A DNA stretch of 64,000 nt from Acanthosoma haemorrhoidale (lineage: Eukaryota > Arthropoda > Insecta > Hemiptera > Acanthosomatidae): the NCBI GenBank assembly GCA_930367205.1, contig CAKNEZ010000003.1, forward strand, positions 868,001 to 932,000, read 5' to 3'. Shown here piece by piece: positions 34,374-49,900 of this stretch (position 1 is the stretch's first letter; each line of letters starts with the position of its first letter). The notes under the pieces are model-generated. The model was not told the origin of the DNA, searched no databases, and saw only the letters and a program-made list of their open reading frames with translations. Position numbers and translations under genes: made by a program.

Positions 34374-37300
34374 GAAGATAAATTTACACATGAACTTAAA
34401 AGCAGGAATAGTTCACGTATACTATATTTGTATCCCTCGGGTTTTAATAGCAGTGGAATTTACTAGTAATCCCTAATTTTTTATTAAACCATAAAATTAA
34501 GTAAATCCGTAACTATTCATAAAAAAACTAATATTATTGACGGTTCCTATATTTTATAACAAGGTGATATCAATTTCAAGGAAAATTCACCCATAAAAAT
34601 TCACATAGACCAATTATTGGAGAATTTCACGGATACTACATTTGTTAAACCATCAGGTTTTAAAAGCAGTAAGCTGACTAGTAATCCCACTTTTTTATTA
34701 GTACATAGAATTAAGGCCATCTGTAACTAATCACAAAAAGCTAATATCTTTAAAGATTTATATATTTTTTAGGAAAGTGATATTAATTTCAAGATAAATT
34801 TACACATGTACTTAAAAGCAGGAATAGTTCACGTATACTACATTTGTATCCCTCGGGTTTTAATAGCAGTTAAATTCACTAGTAATCCCCGATTTTTTAT
34901 TAGTCGATAAAATTAAGTATATCTGACTATTCACAAAAAAACTAATATTATTCACGGTTCCTATATTTTATAACAAGGTGATATCAATTTCAAGGAAAAT
35001 TCACTCATAAAAATTCACATAGACCAATTATTGGAGAATTTCACGGATACTACATTTGTTCAACCATCAGGTTTGAATAGCAGTAAACTGACTAGTAATC
35101 CATCTTTTTTATTATTACATAGAATTAAGGCGATCTGTAAGTAATCACAAAAAGCTAATATCTATGACGATTTATATATTTTTTAGGAAAGTGATATGAT
35201 TTTCAAGATAAATTTACAAATGAACTTACAAGCAGGAATAGTTCACGTATACTACGTTTGTATCCCTTAGGTTTTAATAGCAGTGGAATTCACTAGTAAT
35301 CTCCAATTTTTAATTAAACCATAAAATTAAGTAAATCCGTAACTATTCACAAAAAACCTAATATTATTGACGGTTCCTATACTTTACAACAAGGTGATAT
35401 TTATTTCAAGGAAAATTCACTCATAAAAATTCACATAGACCAATTATTGGAGAATTTCACGGATACTACATTTGTTTAACCATCAGGTTTTAATAGCAGT
35501 AAACTGACTAGTAATCCCTCTTTTTTATTAGTACATAGAATTAAGGCCATCTGTAACTAATCACAAAAAGCTAATATCTATGACGATTTATATATTTTTT
35601 AGGAAAGTGATATGATTTTCAAGATAAATTTACAAATGAACTTAAAAGCAGGAATAAGTCACGTATACTACATTTGTATCCCTCGGGTTTTAATAGCAGT
35701 GGAATTTACTAGTAATCCCCGATTTTTTAATAGTCGATAAAATTAAGTATATCTGACTATTCACAAAAAAACTAATATTATTCACGGTTCCTATATTTTA
35801 TAACAAGGTGATATCAATTTCAAGGAAAATACACTCATAAAAATTCACATAGACCAATTATTGGAGAATTTCACGGATACTACATTTGTTCAACCATCAG
35901 GTTTTATTAGCAGTAAACTGACTAGTAATCCCTCTTTTTTATTAGTACATAGAATTAAGGCGATCTGTAACTAATCACAAAAAACTAATATCTATGAAGA
36001 TTTATATATTTTTTAGGAAATTGATATGATTTTCAAGATAAATTTACAAATAAACTTACAAGCAGGAATAGTTCACGTATACTACATTTGTATCCCTCGG
36101 GTTTTAATAGCAGTGGAATCCACTAGTAATCCCCGATTTTTTATTAGTCGATAAAATTAAGTAAATCTGACTATTCACAAAAAAACTAATATTATTCACG
36201 GTTCCTATATTTTATAACAAGGTGATATCAATTTCAAGGAAAATTCACTCATAAAAATTCACATAGACCAATTATCGGAGAATTTCACGGATACTACATT
36301 TCTTTAACCATTAGGTTTTAATAGCAGTAAACTGACTAGTAATCCCTCTTTTTTATTAGTACATAGAATTACGGCGATCTGTAACAAATCACAAAAAACT
36401 AATATCTATGAAGATTTATATATTTTTTAGGAAATTGATATGATTTTCAAGATAAATTTACAAATAAACTTACAAGCAGGAATAGTTCACGTATACTACA
36501 TTTGTATCCCTCGGGTTTTAATAGCAGTGGAATTTACTAGTAATCCCCGATTTGTTATTAGTCGATAAAATTAAGTATATCTGACTATTCACAAAAAAAC
36601 TAATATTATTCACGGTTCCTATTTTTTATAACAAGGTGATATCAACTTCAAGGAAAGTTTACATAGACCAATTATTGGAGAATTTCACGGATACTACATT
36701 TGTTTAACCATCAGGTTTTTTTAGCAGTAAACTGACTAGTAATCCATCTTTTTTATTAATACATAGAATTAAGGCGATCTGTAACTAATCACAAAAAGCT
36801 TATATCTATGACGATTTATATATTTTTTAGGAAAGTGATATGATTTTCAAGATAAATTTACACATGAACTTAAAAGCAGGAATAGTTCACGTATACTATA
36901 TTTGTATCCCTCGGGTTTTAATAGCAGTGGAATTTACTAGTAATCCCTAATTTTTTATTAAACCATAAAATTAAGTAAATCCGTAACTATTCATAAAAAA
37001 ACTAATATTATTGACGGTTCCTATATTTTATAACAAGGTGATATCAATTTCAAGGAAAATTCACCCATAAAAATTCACATAGACCAATTATTGGAGAATT
37101 TCACGGATACTACATTTGTTAAACCATCAGGTTTTAAAAGCAGTAAGCTGACTAGTAATCCCACTTTTTTATTAGTACATAGAATTAAGGCCATCTGTAA
37201 CTAATCACAAAAAGCTAATATCTTTAAAGATTTATATATTTTTTAGGAAAGTGATATTAATTTCAAGATAAATTTACACATGTACTTAAAAGCAGGAATA

Positions 37301-40300
37301 GTTCACGTATACTACATTTGTATCTCTCGGGTTTTAATAGCAGTTAAATTCACTAGTAATCCCCGATTTTTTAATAGTCGATAAAATTAAGTATATCTGA
37401 CTATTCACAAAAAAACTAATATTATTCACGGTTCCTATATTTTATAACAAGGTGATATCAATTTCAAGGAAAATTCACTCATAAAAATTCACATAGACCA
37501 ATTATTGGAGAATTTCACGGATACTACATTTGTTCAACCATCAGGTTTTATTAGCAGTAAACTGACTAGTAATCCATCTTTTTTATTAATACATAGAATT
37601 AAGGCGATCTGTAAGTAATCACAAAAAGCTAATATCTATGACGATTTATATATTTTTTAGGAAAGTGATATGATTTTCAAGATAAATTTACAAATGAACT
37701 TACAAGCAGGAATAGTTCACGTATACTACGTTTGTATCCCTTAGGTTTTAATAGCAGTGGAATTCACTAGTAATCTCCAATTTTTAATTAAACCATAAAA
37801 TTAAGTAAATCCGTAACTATTCACAAAAAACCTAATATTATTGACGGTTCCTATATTTTACAACAAGGTGATATTTATTTCAAGGAAAATTCACTCATAA
37901 AAATTCACATAGACCAATTATTGGAGAATTTCACGGATACTACATTTGTTTAACCATCAGGTTTTAATAGCAGTAAACTGACTAGTAATCCCACTTTTTT
38001 ATTAGTACATAGAATTAAGGCCATCTGTAACTAATCACAAAAAGCTAATATCTATGACGATTTATATATTTTTTAGGAAAGTGATATGATTTTCAAGATA
38101 AATTTACAAATGAACTTAAAAGCAGGAATAAGTCACGTATACTACATTTGTATCCCTCGGGTTTTAATAGCAGTGGAATTTACTAGTAATCCCCGATTTT
38201 TTAATAGTCGATAAAATTAAGTATATCTGACTATTCACAAAAAAACTAATATTATTCACGGTTCCTATATTTTATAACAAGGTGATATCAATTTCAAGGA
38301 AAATACACTCATAAAAATTCACATAGACCAATTATTGGAGAATTTCACGGATACTACATTTGTTCAACCATCAGGTTTTATTAGCAGTAAACTGACTAGT
38401 AATCCCTCTTTTTTATTAGTACATAGAATTAAGGCGATCTGTAACTAATCACAAAAAAACTAATATCTATGAAGATTTATATATTTTTTAGGAAATTGAT
38501 ATGATTTTCAAGATAAATTTACAAATAAACTTACAAGCAGGAATAGTTCACGTATACTACATTTGTATCCCTCGGGTTTTAATAGCAGTGGAATTTACTA
38601 GTAATCCCCGATTTTTTATTAGTCGATAAAATTAAGTATATCTGACTATTCACAAAAAAACTAATATTATTCACGGTTCCTATTTTTTATAACAAGGTGA
38701 TATCAATTTCAAGGAAAATTTACATAGACCAATTATTGGAGAATTTCACGGATACTACATTTGTTTAACCATCAGGTTTTTTTAGCAGTAAACTGACTAG
38801 TAATCCATCTTTTTTATTAATACATAGAATTAAGGCGATCTGTAACTAATCACAAAAAGCTTATATCTATGACGATTTATATATTTTTTAGGAAAGTGAT
38901 ATGATTTTCAAGATAAATTTACGCATAAACTTAAAAGCAGGAATAGTTAACGTATACTACATTTGTATCCCTCGGGTTTTAATAGCAGTTAAATTCACTA
39001 GTAATCCCCGATTTTTTATTAGTCGATAAAATTAAGTAAATCTGACTATTCACAAAAAAACTAATATTATTCACGGTTCCTATATTTTATAACAAGGTGA
39101 TATCAATTTCAAGGAAAATTCACTCATAAAAATTCACATAGACCAATTATTGGAGAATTTCACGGATACTACATTTGTTTAACCATTAGGTTTTAATAGC
39201 AGTAAACTGACTAGTAATCCCTCTTTTTTATTAGTACATAGAATTAAGGCGATCTGTAACTAATCACAAAAAACTAATATCTATGAAGATTTATATATTT
39301 TTTAGGAAAGTGGTATAATTTTGAAGATAAATTTACACATGAACTTAAAAGCAGGAATAGTTCACGTATACTATATTTGTATCCCTCGGGTTTTAATAGC
39401 AGTGGAATTTACTAGTAATCCCTAATTTTTTATTAAACCATAAAATTAAGTAAATCCGTAACTATTCATAAAAAAACTAATATTATTGACGGTTCCTATA
39501 TTTTATAACAAGGTGATATCAATTTCAAGGAAAATTCACCCATAAAAATTCACATAGACCAATTATTGGAGAATTTCACGGATACTACATTTGTTAAACC
39601 ATCAGGTTTTAAAAGCAGTAAGCTGACTAGTAATCCCACTTTTTTATTAGTACATAGAATTAAGGCCATCTGTAACTAATCACAAAAAGCTAATATCTTT
39701 AAAGATTTATATATTTTTTAGGAAAGTGATATTAATTTCAAGATAAATTTACACATGTACTTAAAACCAGGAATAGTTCACGTATATTACATTTGTATCC
39801 CTCGGGTTTTAATAGCAGTTAAATTCACTAGTAATCCCCGATTTTTTATTAGTCGATAAAATTAAGTATATCTGACTATTCACAAAAAAACTAATATTAT
39901 TCACGGTTCCTATATTTTATAACAAGGTGATATCAATTTCAAGGAAAATTCACTCATAAAAATTCACATAGACCAATTATTGGAGAATTTCACGGATACT
40001 ACATTTGTTCAACCATCAGGTTTTATTAGCAGTAAACTGACTAGTAATCCATCTTTTTTATTAATACATAGAATTAAGGCGATCTGTAAGTAATCACAAA
40101 AAGCTAATATCTATGACGATTTATATATTTTTTAGGAAAGTGATATGATTTTCAAGATAAATTTACAAATGAACTTACAAGCAGGAATAGTTCACGTATA
40201 CTACGTTTGTATTCCTTAGGTTTTAATAGCAGTGGAATTCACTAGTAATCTCCAATTTTTAATTAAACCATAAAATTAAGTAAATCCGTAACTATTCACA

Positions 40301-40970
40301 AAAAACCTAATATTATTGACGGTTCCTATATTTTACAACAAGGTGATATTTATTTCAAGGAAAATTCACTCATAAAAATTCACATAGACCAATTATTGGA
40401 GAATTTCACGGATACTACATTTGTTTAACCATTAGGTTTTAATAGCAGTAAACTGAATAGTAATCCCTCTTTTTTATTAGTACATAGAATTAAGGCTTTC
40501 TGTAACTAATCACAAAAAGCTAATATCTATGTCGATTTATATATTTTTTAGGAAAGTGATATGATTTTCAAGATAAATTTACAAATGAACTTAAAAGCAG
40601 GAATAAGTCACGTATACTACATTTGTATCCCTCGGGTTTTAATAGCAGTGGAATTTACTAGTAATCCCCGATTTTTTAATAGTCGATAAAATTAAGTATA
40701 TCTGACTATTCACAAAAAAACTAATATTATTCACGGTTCCTATATTTTATAACAAGGTGAGATCAATTTCAAGGAAAATACACTCATAAAAATTCACTTA
40801 GACCAATTATTGGAGAATTTCACGGATACTACATTTGTTCAACCATCAGGTTTTATTAGCAGTAAACTGACTAGTAATCCCTCTTTTTTATTAGTACATA
40901 GAATTAAGGCGATCTGTAACTAATCACAAAAAACTAATATCTATGAAGATTTATATATTTTTTAGGAAAG
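34374..40970. repeat. Higher-order repeat of 2474/2475 bp (six dimers), about 2.7 copies
   Basis: The marker TTTGTTAAAC is at 34641, 37115 and 39590. The variant of the CCCTCGGG motif that reads CCCTTAGG (or CCTTAGG) is at about 35261, 37735 and 40210. Both give 2474 then 2475 bp. The first and third copies also share a stretch just upstream (33971 and 38920, offset 4949), where the middle copy differs, so the repeat was patched by a later exchange. Confidence 0.82.
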
Positions 40971-43900
40971 TGATATTAATTTCAAGATAAATTTACAAAT
41001 AAACTTACAAGCAGGAATAGTTCACGTATACTACATTTGTATCCCTCGGGTTTTAATAGCAGTTAAATTCACTATTAATCCCCGATTTTTTATTAGTCGA
41101 TAAAATTAAGTATATCTGACTATTCACAAAAAAACTAATATTATTCATGGTTCCTATTTTTTATAACAAGGTGATATCAATTTCAAGGAAAATTCACATA
41201 GACCAATTATTGGAGAATTTCACGGATACTACATTTGTTCAACCATCAGGTTTTTTTACCTGTAAACTGACTAGTAATCCATCTTTTTTATTAATACATA
41301 GAATTAAGGCGATCTGTAACTAATCACAAAAAGCTTATATCTATGACGATTTATATATTTTTTAGGAAAGTGATATGATTTTCAAGATAAATTTACGCAT
41401 AAACTTAAAAGCAGGAATAGTTCACGTATACTACGTTTGTATCCCTCGGGTTTTAATAGCATTAGAATTCACTAGTAATCTCCAATTTTTAATTAAACCA
41501 TAAAATTAAGTAAATCCGTAACTATTCACAAAAAACCTAATATTATTGACGGTTCCTATATTTTACAACAAGGTGATATTAATTTCAAGGAAAATTCACT
41601 TATAAAAATTCACATAGACCAATTATTGGAGAATTTCACGGATACTACATTTGTTCAACCATCAGGTTTTAATAGCAATAAACTGACTAGTAATCCCTCT
41701 TTTTTATTAGTACATAGAATTAAGGCCATCTGTAACTAATCACAAAAAGCTAATATCTATGACGATTTATATATTTTTTAGGAAAGTCGTATAATATTCA
41801 AGATAAATTTACAAATGAACTTACAAGCAGGAATAGTTCACGTATACTACGTTTGTATCCCTCGGGTTTTAATAGCAGTGGAATTCACTAGTAATCTCCA
41901 ATTTTTAATTAAACCATAAAATTAAGTAAATCCGTAACTATTCATAAAAAACCTAATATTATTGACGGTTCCTATATTTTACAACAAGGTGATATTTATT
42001 TCAAGGAAAATTCACTCATAAAAATTCACATAGACCAATTATTGGAGAATTTCACGGATACTACATTTGTTTAACCATTAGGTTTTAATAGCAGTAAACT
42101 GAATAGTAATCCCTCTTTTTTATTAGTACATAGAATTAAGGCCATCTGTAACTAATCACAAAAAGCTAATATCTATGACGATTTATATATTTTTTAGGAA
42201 AGTCGTATAATATTCAAGATAAATTTACAAATGAACTTACAAGCAGGAATAGTTCACGTATACTACGTTTGTATCCCTCGGGTTTTAATAGCAGTGGAAT
42301 TCACTAGTAATCCCCGATTTTTCATTAGTCGATAAAATTAAGTAAATCTGACTATTTACAAAAAAACTAATATTATTCACGGTTCCTATATTTTATACCA
42401 AGGTGATATCAATTTCAAGGAAAATACACTCATAAAAATTCACATAGACCAATTATTGAAGAATTTCACGGATACTACATTTGTTTAACCATTAGGTTTA
42501 AATAGCAGTAAACTGACTAGTAATCCCTCTTTTTTATTAGTACATAGAATTAAGGCGATCTGTAACTAATCACAAAAATTTAATATCTATGACGATTTAT
42601 ATATTTTTTAGGAAATTGATATGATTTTCAAGATAAATTTACGCATGAACTTAAAAGCAGGAATAGTTCACGTATACTACATTTGTATCCCTCGGGTTTT
42701 AATAGCAGTTAAATTCACTAGTAATCCCCGATTTTTTATTAGTCGATAAAATTAAGTAAATCTGACTATTCCCAAAAAAACTAATATTATTCACGGTTCC
42801 TATATTTTATAACAAGGTGATATCAAATTCAAGGAAAATTCACTCATAAAAATTCACATAGACCAATTATTGGAGAATTTCACGGATACTACATTTGTTC
42901 AACCATCAGGTTTTATTAGCAGTAAACTGACTAGTAATCCTTCTTTTTTATTAATACATAGAATTAAGGCAATATGTAACTAATCACAAAAAGCTAATAT
43001 TTATGACGATTTATATATTTTTTAGGAAAGTGATATGATTTTCAAGATAAATTTACGAATGAACTTAAAAGCAGGAATAGTCCACGTATACTACGTTTGT
43101 ATCCCTCGGGTTTTAATAGCAGTGGAATTCACTAGTAATCTCCAATTTTTCATTATACCATAAAATTAAGTAAATCCGTAACTATTCACAAAAAACCTAA
43201 TATTATTGACGGTTCCTATATTTTACAACAAGGTGATATTAATTTCAAGGAAAATTCACTTATAAAAATTCACATAGACCAATTATTGGAGAATTTCACG
43301 GATACTACATTTGTTCAACCATCAGGTTTTAACAGCAATAAACTGACTAGTAATCCCTCTTTTTTATTAGTACATAGAATTAAGGCCATCTGTAACTAAT
43401 CACAAAAAGCTAATATCTATGACGATTTATATATTTTTTAGGAAAGTCGTATAATATTCAAGATAAATTTACAAATGAACTTACAAGCAGGAATAGTTCA
43501 CGTATACTACGTTTGTATCCCTCGGGTTTTAATAGCAGTGGAATTCACTAGTAATCTCCAATTTTTAATTAAACCATAAAATTAAGTAAATCCGTAACTA
43601 TTCACAAAAAACCTAATATTATTGACGGTTCCTATATTTTACAACAAGGTGATATTAATTTCAAGGAAAATTCACTCATAAAAATTCACATAGACCAATT
43701 ATTGGAGAATTTCACGGATACTACATCTGTTCAACCATCAGGTTTTAATAGCAGTAAACTGACTAGTAATCCCTCTTTTTTATTAGTACATAGAATTAAG
43801 GCCATCTGTAACTAATCACAAAAAGCTAATATCTATGACGATTTATATATTTTTTAGGAAAGGGATATGATTTTCAAGATAAATTTACCCATGAACTTAA

Positions 43901-46900
43901 AAGCAGGAATAGTTCACGTATACTACATTTGTATCCCCCGGGTTTTAATAGCAGTTAAATTCACTAGTAATCCCCGATTTTTCATTAGTCGATAAAATTA
44001 AGTAAATCTGACTATTTACAAAAAAACTAATATTATTCACGGTTCCTATATTTTACAACAAGGTGATATTAATTTCAAGGAAAATTCACTTATAAAAATT
44101 CACATAGACCAATTATTGGAGAATTTCACGGATACTACATTTGTTCAACCATCAGGTTTTAATAGCAATAAACTGACTAGTAATCCCTCTTTTTTATTAG
44201 TACATAGAATTAAGGCCATCTGTAACTAATCACAAAAAGCTAATATCTATGACGATTTATATATTTTTTAGGAAAGTCGTATAATATTCAAGATAAATTT
44301 ACAAATGAACTTACAAGCAGGAATAGTTCACGTATACTACGTTTGTATCCCTCGGGTTTTAATAGCAGTGGAATTCACTAGTAATCTCCAATTTTTAATT
44401 AAACCATAAAATTAAGTAAATCCGTAACTATTCACAAAAAACCTAATATTATTGACGGTTCCTATATTTTACAACAAGGTGATATTAATTTCAAGGAAAA
44501 TTCACTCATAAAAATTCACATAGACCAATTATTGGAGAATTTCACGGATACTACATCTGTTCAACCATCAGGTTTTAATAGCAGTAAACTGACTAGTAAT
44601 CCCTCTTTTTTATTAGTACATAGAATTAAGGCCATCTGTAACTAATCACAAAAAGCTAATATCTATGACGATTTATATATTTTTTAGGAAAGTGATATGA
44701 TTTTCAAGATAAATTTACCCATGAACTTAAAAGCAGGAATAGTTCACGTATACTACATTTGTATCCCCCGGGTTTTAATAGCAGTTAAATTCACTAGTAA
44801 TCCCCGATTTTTCATTAGTCGATAAAATTAAGTAAATCTGACTATTTACAAAAAAACTAATATTATTCACGGTTCCTATATTTTATACCAAGGTGATATC
44901 AATTTCAAGGAAAATACACTCATAAAAATTCACATAGACCAATTATTGAAGAATTTCACGGATACTACATTTGTTTACCCATTAGGTTTAAATAGCAGTA
45001 AACTGACTAGTAATCCCTCTTTTTTATTAGTACATAGAATTAAGGCGATCTGTAACTAATCACAAAAATTTAATATCTATGACGATTTATATATTTTTTA
45101 GGAAATTGATATGATTTTCAAGATAAATTTACGCATGAACTTAAAAGCAGGAATAGTTCACGTATACTACATTTGTATCCCTCGGGTTTTAATAGCAGTT
45201 AAATTCACTAGTAATCCCCGATTTTTTATTAGTCGATAAAATTAAGTAAATCTGACTATTCCCAAAAAAACTAATATTATTCACGGTTCCTATATTTTAT
45301 AACAAGGTGATATCAATTTCAAGGAAAATTCACATTGACCAATTATTGGAGAATTTCTCAGATACTACATTTGTTTAACGTTCAGGTTTTAAAAGCAGTA
45401 AACTGACTAGTAATCCCTCTTTTTTAATATTACATAGAAATAAGGCGATCTGTAACTAATCACAAAAAGCTTATATCTATGACGAATTATATATTTTTTA
45501 GGAATGTGATATTAATTTCAAGATAAATTTACAAATGAACTTACAAGCAGGAATAGTTCACGTATACTACGTTTGTATCCCTCGGGTTTTAATAGCAGTG
45601 GAATTCACTAGTAATCTCCAATTTTTCATTATACCATAAAATTAAGTAAATCCGTAACTATTCACAAAAAACCTAATATTATTGACGGTTCCTATATTTT
45701 ACAACAAGGTGATATTAATTTCAAGGAAAATTCACTTATAAAAATTCACATAGACCAATTATTGGAGAATTTCACGGATACTACATTTGTTCAACCATCA
45801 GGTTTTAATAGCAATAAACTGACTAGTAATCCCTCTTTTTTATTAGTACATAGAATTAAGGCCATCTGTAACTAATCACAAAAAGCTAATATCTATGACG
45901 ATTTATATATTTTTTAGGAAAGTGATATGATTTTCAAGATAAATTTACCCATGAACTTAAAAGCAGGAATAGTTCACGTATACTACATTTGTATCCCCCG
46001 GGTTTTAATAGCAGTTAAATTCACTAGTAATCCCCGATTTTTCATTAGTCGATAAAATTAAGTAAATCTGACTATTTACAAAAAAACTAATATTATTCAC
46101 GGTTCCTATATTTTATACCAAGGTGATATCAATTTCAAGGAAAATACACTCATAAAAATTCACATAGACCAATTATTGAAGAATTTCACGGATACTACAT
46201 TTGTTTAACCATTAGGTTTAAATAGCAGTAAACTGACTAGTAATCCCTCTTTTTTATTAGTACATAGAATTAAGGCGATCTGTAACTAATCACAAAAATT
46301 TAATATCTATGACGATTTATATATTTTTTAGGAAATTGATATGATTTTCAAGATAAATTTACGCATGAACTTAAAAGCAGGAATAGTTCACGTATACTAC
46401 ATTTGTATCCCTCGGGTTTTAATAGCAGTTAAATTCACTAGTAATCCCCGATTTTTTATTAGTCGATAAAATTAAGTAAATCTGACTATTCCCAAAAAAA
46501 CTAATATTATTCACGGTTCCTATATTTTATAACAAGGTGATATCAAATTCAAGGAAAATTCACTCATAAAAATTCACATAGACCAATTATTGGAGAATTT
46601 CACGGATACTACATTTGTTCAACCATCAGGTTTTATTAGCAGTAAACTGACTAGTAATCCATCTTTTTTATTAATACATAGAATTAAGGCGATATGTAAC
46701 TAATCACAAAAAGCTAATATTTATGACGATTTATATATTTTTTAGGAAAGTGATATGATTTTCAAGATAAATTTACGAATGAACTTAAAAGCAGGAATAG
46801 TCCACGTATACTACATTTGTATCCCTGTGGTTTTAATAGCAGTTAAATCCACTAGTAATCCCCCATTTTTTATTAGTCGATAAAATTAAGTAAATCTGAC

Positions 46901-49900
46901 TATTCACAAAAAAACTAATATTATTCACGGTTCCTATATTTTATAACAAGGTGATATCAAATTCAAGGAAAATTCACTCATAAAAATTCACATAGACCAA
47001 TTATTGGAGAATTTCACGGATACTACATTTGTTTAACCATTAGGTTTTAATAGCAGTAAACTGACTAGTAATCCCTCTTTTTTATTAGTACATAGAATTA
47101 CGGCAATCTGTAACAAATTACAAAAAACTAATATCTATGAAGTTTTATATATTTTTTAGGAAAGTGATATTAATTTCAAGATAAATTTACAAATAAACTT
47201 ACAAGCAGGAATAGTTCACGTATACTACATTTGTATCCCTCGGGTTTTAATAGCAGTGGAATTCACTAGTAATCTCCAATTTTTAATTAAACCATAAAAT
47301 TAAGTAAATCCGTAACTATTCATAAAAAACCTAATATTATTGACGGTTCCTATATTTTACAACAAGGTGATATTAATTTCAAGGAAAATTCACTCATAAA
47401 AATTCACATAGACCAATTATTGGAGAATTTCACGGATACTACATCTGTTCAACCATCAGGTTTTAATAGCAGTAAACTGACTAGTAATCCCTCTTTTTTA
47501 TTAGTACATAGAATTAAGGCCATCTGTAACTAATCACAAAAAGCTAATATCTATGACGATTTATATATTTTTTAGGAAAGTGATATGATTTTCAAGATAA
47601 ATTTACGCATGAACTTAAAAGCAGGAATAGTTCACGTATACTACATTTGTATCCCTCGGGTTTTAATAGCAGTTAAATTCACTAGTAATCCCCGATTTTT
47701 CATTAGTCGATAAAATTAAGTAAATCTGACTATTTACAAAAAAACTAATATTATTCACGGTTCCTATATTTTATACCAAGGTGATATCAATTTCAAGGAA
47801 AATACACTCATAAAAATTCACATAGACCAATTATTGGAGAATTTCACGGATACTACATCTGTTCAACCATCAGGTTTTAATAGCAGTAAACTGACTAGTA
47901 ATCCCTCTTTTTTATTAGTACATAGAATTAAGGCCATCTGTAACTAATCACAAAAAGCTAATATCTATGACGATTTATATATTTTTTAGGAAAGTGATAT
48001 GATTTTCAAGATAAATTTACCCATGAACTTAAAAGCAGGAATAGTTCACGTATACTACATTTGTATCCCCCGGGTTTTAATAGCAGTTAAATTCACTAGT
48101 AATCCCCGATTTTTCATTAGTCGATAAAATTAAGTAAATCTGACTATTTACAAAAAAACTAATATTATTCACGGTTCCTATATTTTATACCAAGGTGATA
48201 TCAATTTCAAGGAAAATACACTCATAAAAATTCACATAGACCAATTATTGAAGAATTTCACGGATACTACATTTGTTTAAGCATTAGGTTTAAATAGCAG
48301 TAAACTGACTAGTAATCCCTCTTTTTTATTAGTACATAGAATTAAGGCGATCTGTAACTAATCACAAAAATTTAATATCTATGACGATTTATATATTTTT
48401 TAGGAAATTGATATGATTTTCAAGATAAATTTACGCATGAACTTAAAAGCAGGAATAGTTCACGTATACTACATTTGTATCCCTCGGGTTTTAATAGCAG
48501 TTAAATTCACTAGTAATCCCCGATTTTTTATTAGTCGATAAAATTAAGTAAATCTGACTATTCCCAAAAAAACTAATATTATTCACGGTTCCTATATTTT
48601 ATAACAAGGTGATATCAAATTCAAGGAAAATTCACTCATAAAAATTCACATAGACCAATTATTGGAGAATTTCACGGATACTACATTTGTTCAACCATCA
48701 GGTTTTATTAGCAGTAAACTGACTAGTAATCCATCTTTTTTATTAATACATAGAATTAAGGCGATATGTAACTAATCACAAAAAGCTAATATTTATGACG
48801 ATTTATATATTTTTTAGGAAAGTGATATGATTTTCAAGATAAATTTACGAATGAACTTAATAGCAGGAATAGTCCACGTATACTACATTTGTATCCCTGT
48901 GGTTTTAATAGCAGTTAAATCCACTAGTAATCCCCCATTTTTTATTAGTCGATAAAATTAAGTAAATCTGACTATTCACAAAAAAACTAATATTATTCAC
49001 GGTTCCTATATTTTATAACAAGGTGATATCAATTTCAAGGAAAATTCACTCATAAAAATTCACATAGACCAATTATCGGAGAATTTCACGGATACTACAT
49101 TTGTTTAACCATTAGGTTTTAATAGCAGTAAACTGACTAGTAATCCCTCTTTTTTATTAGTACATAGAATTACGGCAATCTGTAACAAATTACAAAAAAC
49201 TAATATCTATGAAGATTTATATATTTTTTAGGAAAGTGATATTAATTTCAAGATAAATTTACAAATAAACTTACAAGCAGGAATAGTTCACGTATACTAC
49301 ATTTGTATCCCTCGGGTTTTAATAGCAGTGGAATTCACTAGTAATCTCCAATTTTTAATTAAACCATAAAATTAAGTAAATCCGTAACTATTCATAAAAA
49401 ACCTAATATTATTGACGGTTCCTATATTTTACAACAAGGTGATATTAATTTCAAGGAAAATTCACTCATAAAAATTCACATAGACCAATTATTGGAGAAT
49501 TTCACGGATACTACATCTGTTCAACCATCAGGTTTTAATAGCAGTAAACTGACTAGTAATCCCTCTTTTTTATTAGTACATAGAATTAAGGCCATCTGTA
49601 ACTAATCACAAAAAGCTAATATCTATGACGATTTATATATTTTTTAGGAAAGTGATATGATTTTCAAGATAAATTTACGCATGAACTTAAAAGCAGGAAT
49701 AGTTCACGTATACTACATTTGTATCCCTCGGGTTTTAATAGCAGTTAAATTCACTAGTAATCCCCGATTTTTCATTAGTCGATAAAATTAAGTAAATCTG
49801 ACTATTTACAAAAAAACTAATATTATTCACGGTTCCTATATTTTTTACCAAGGTGATATCAATTTCAAGGAAAATACACTCATAAAAATTCACATTGACC

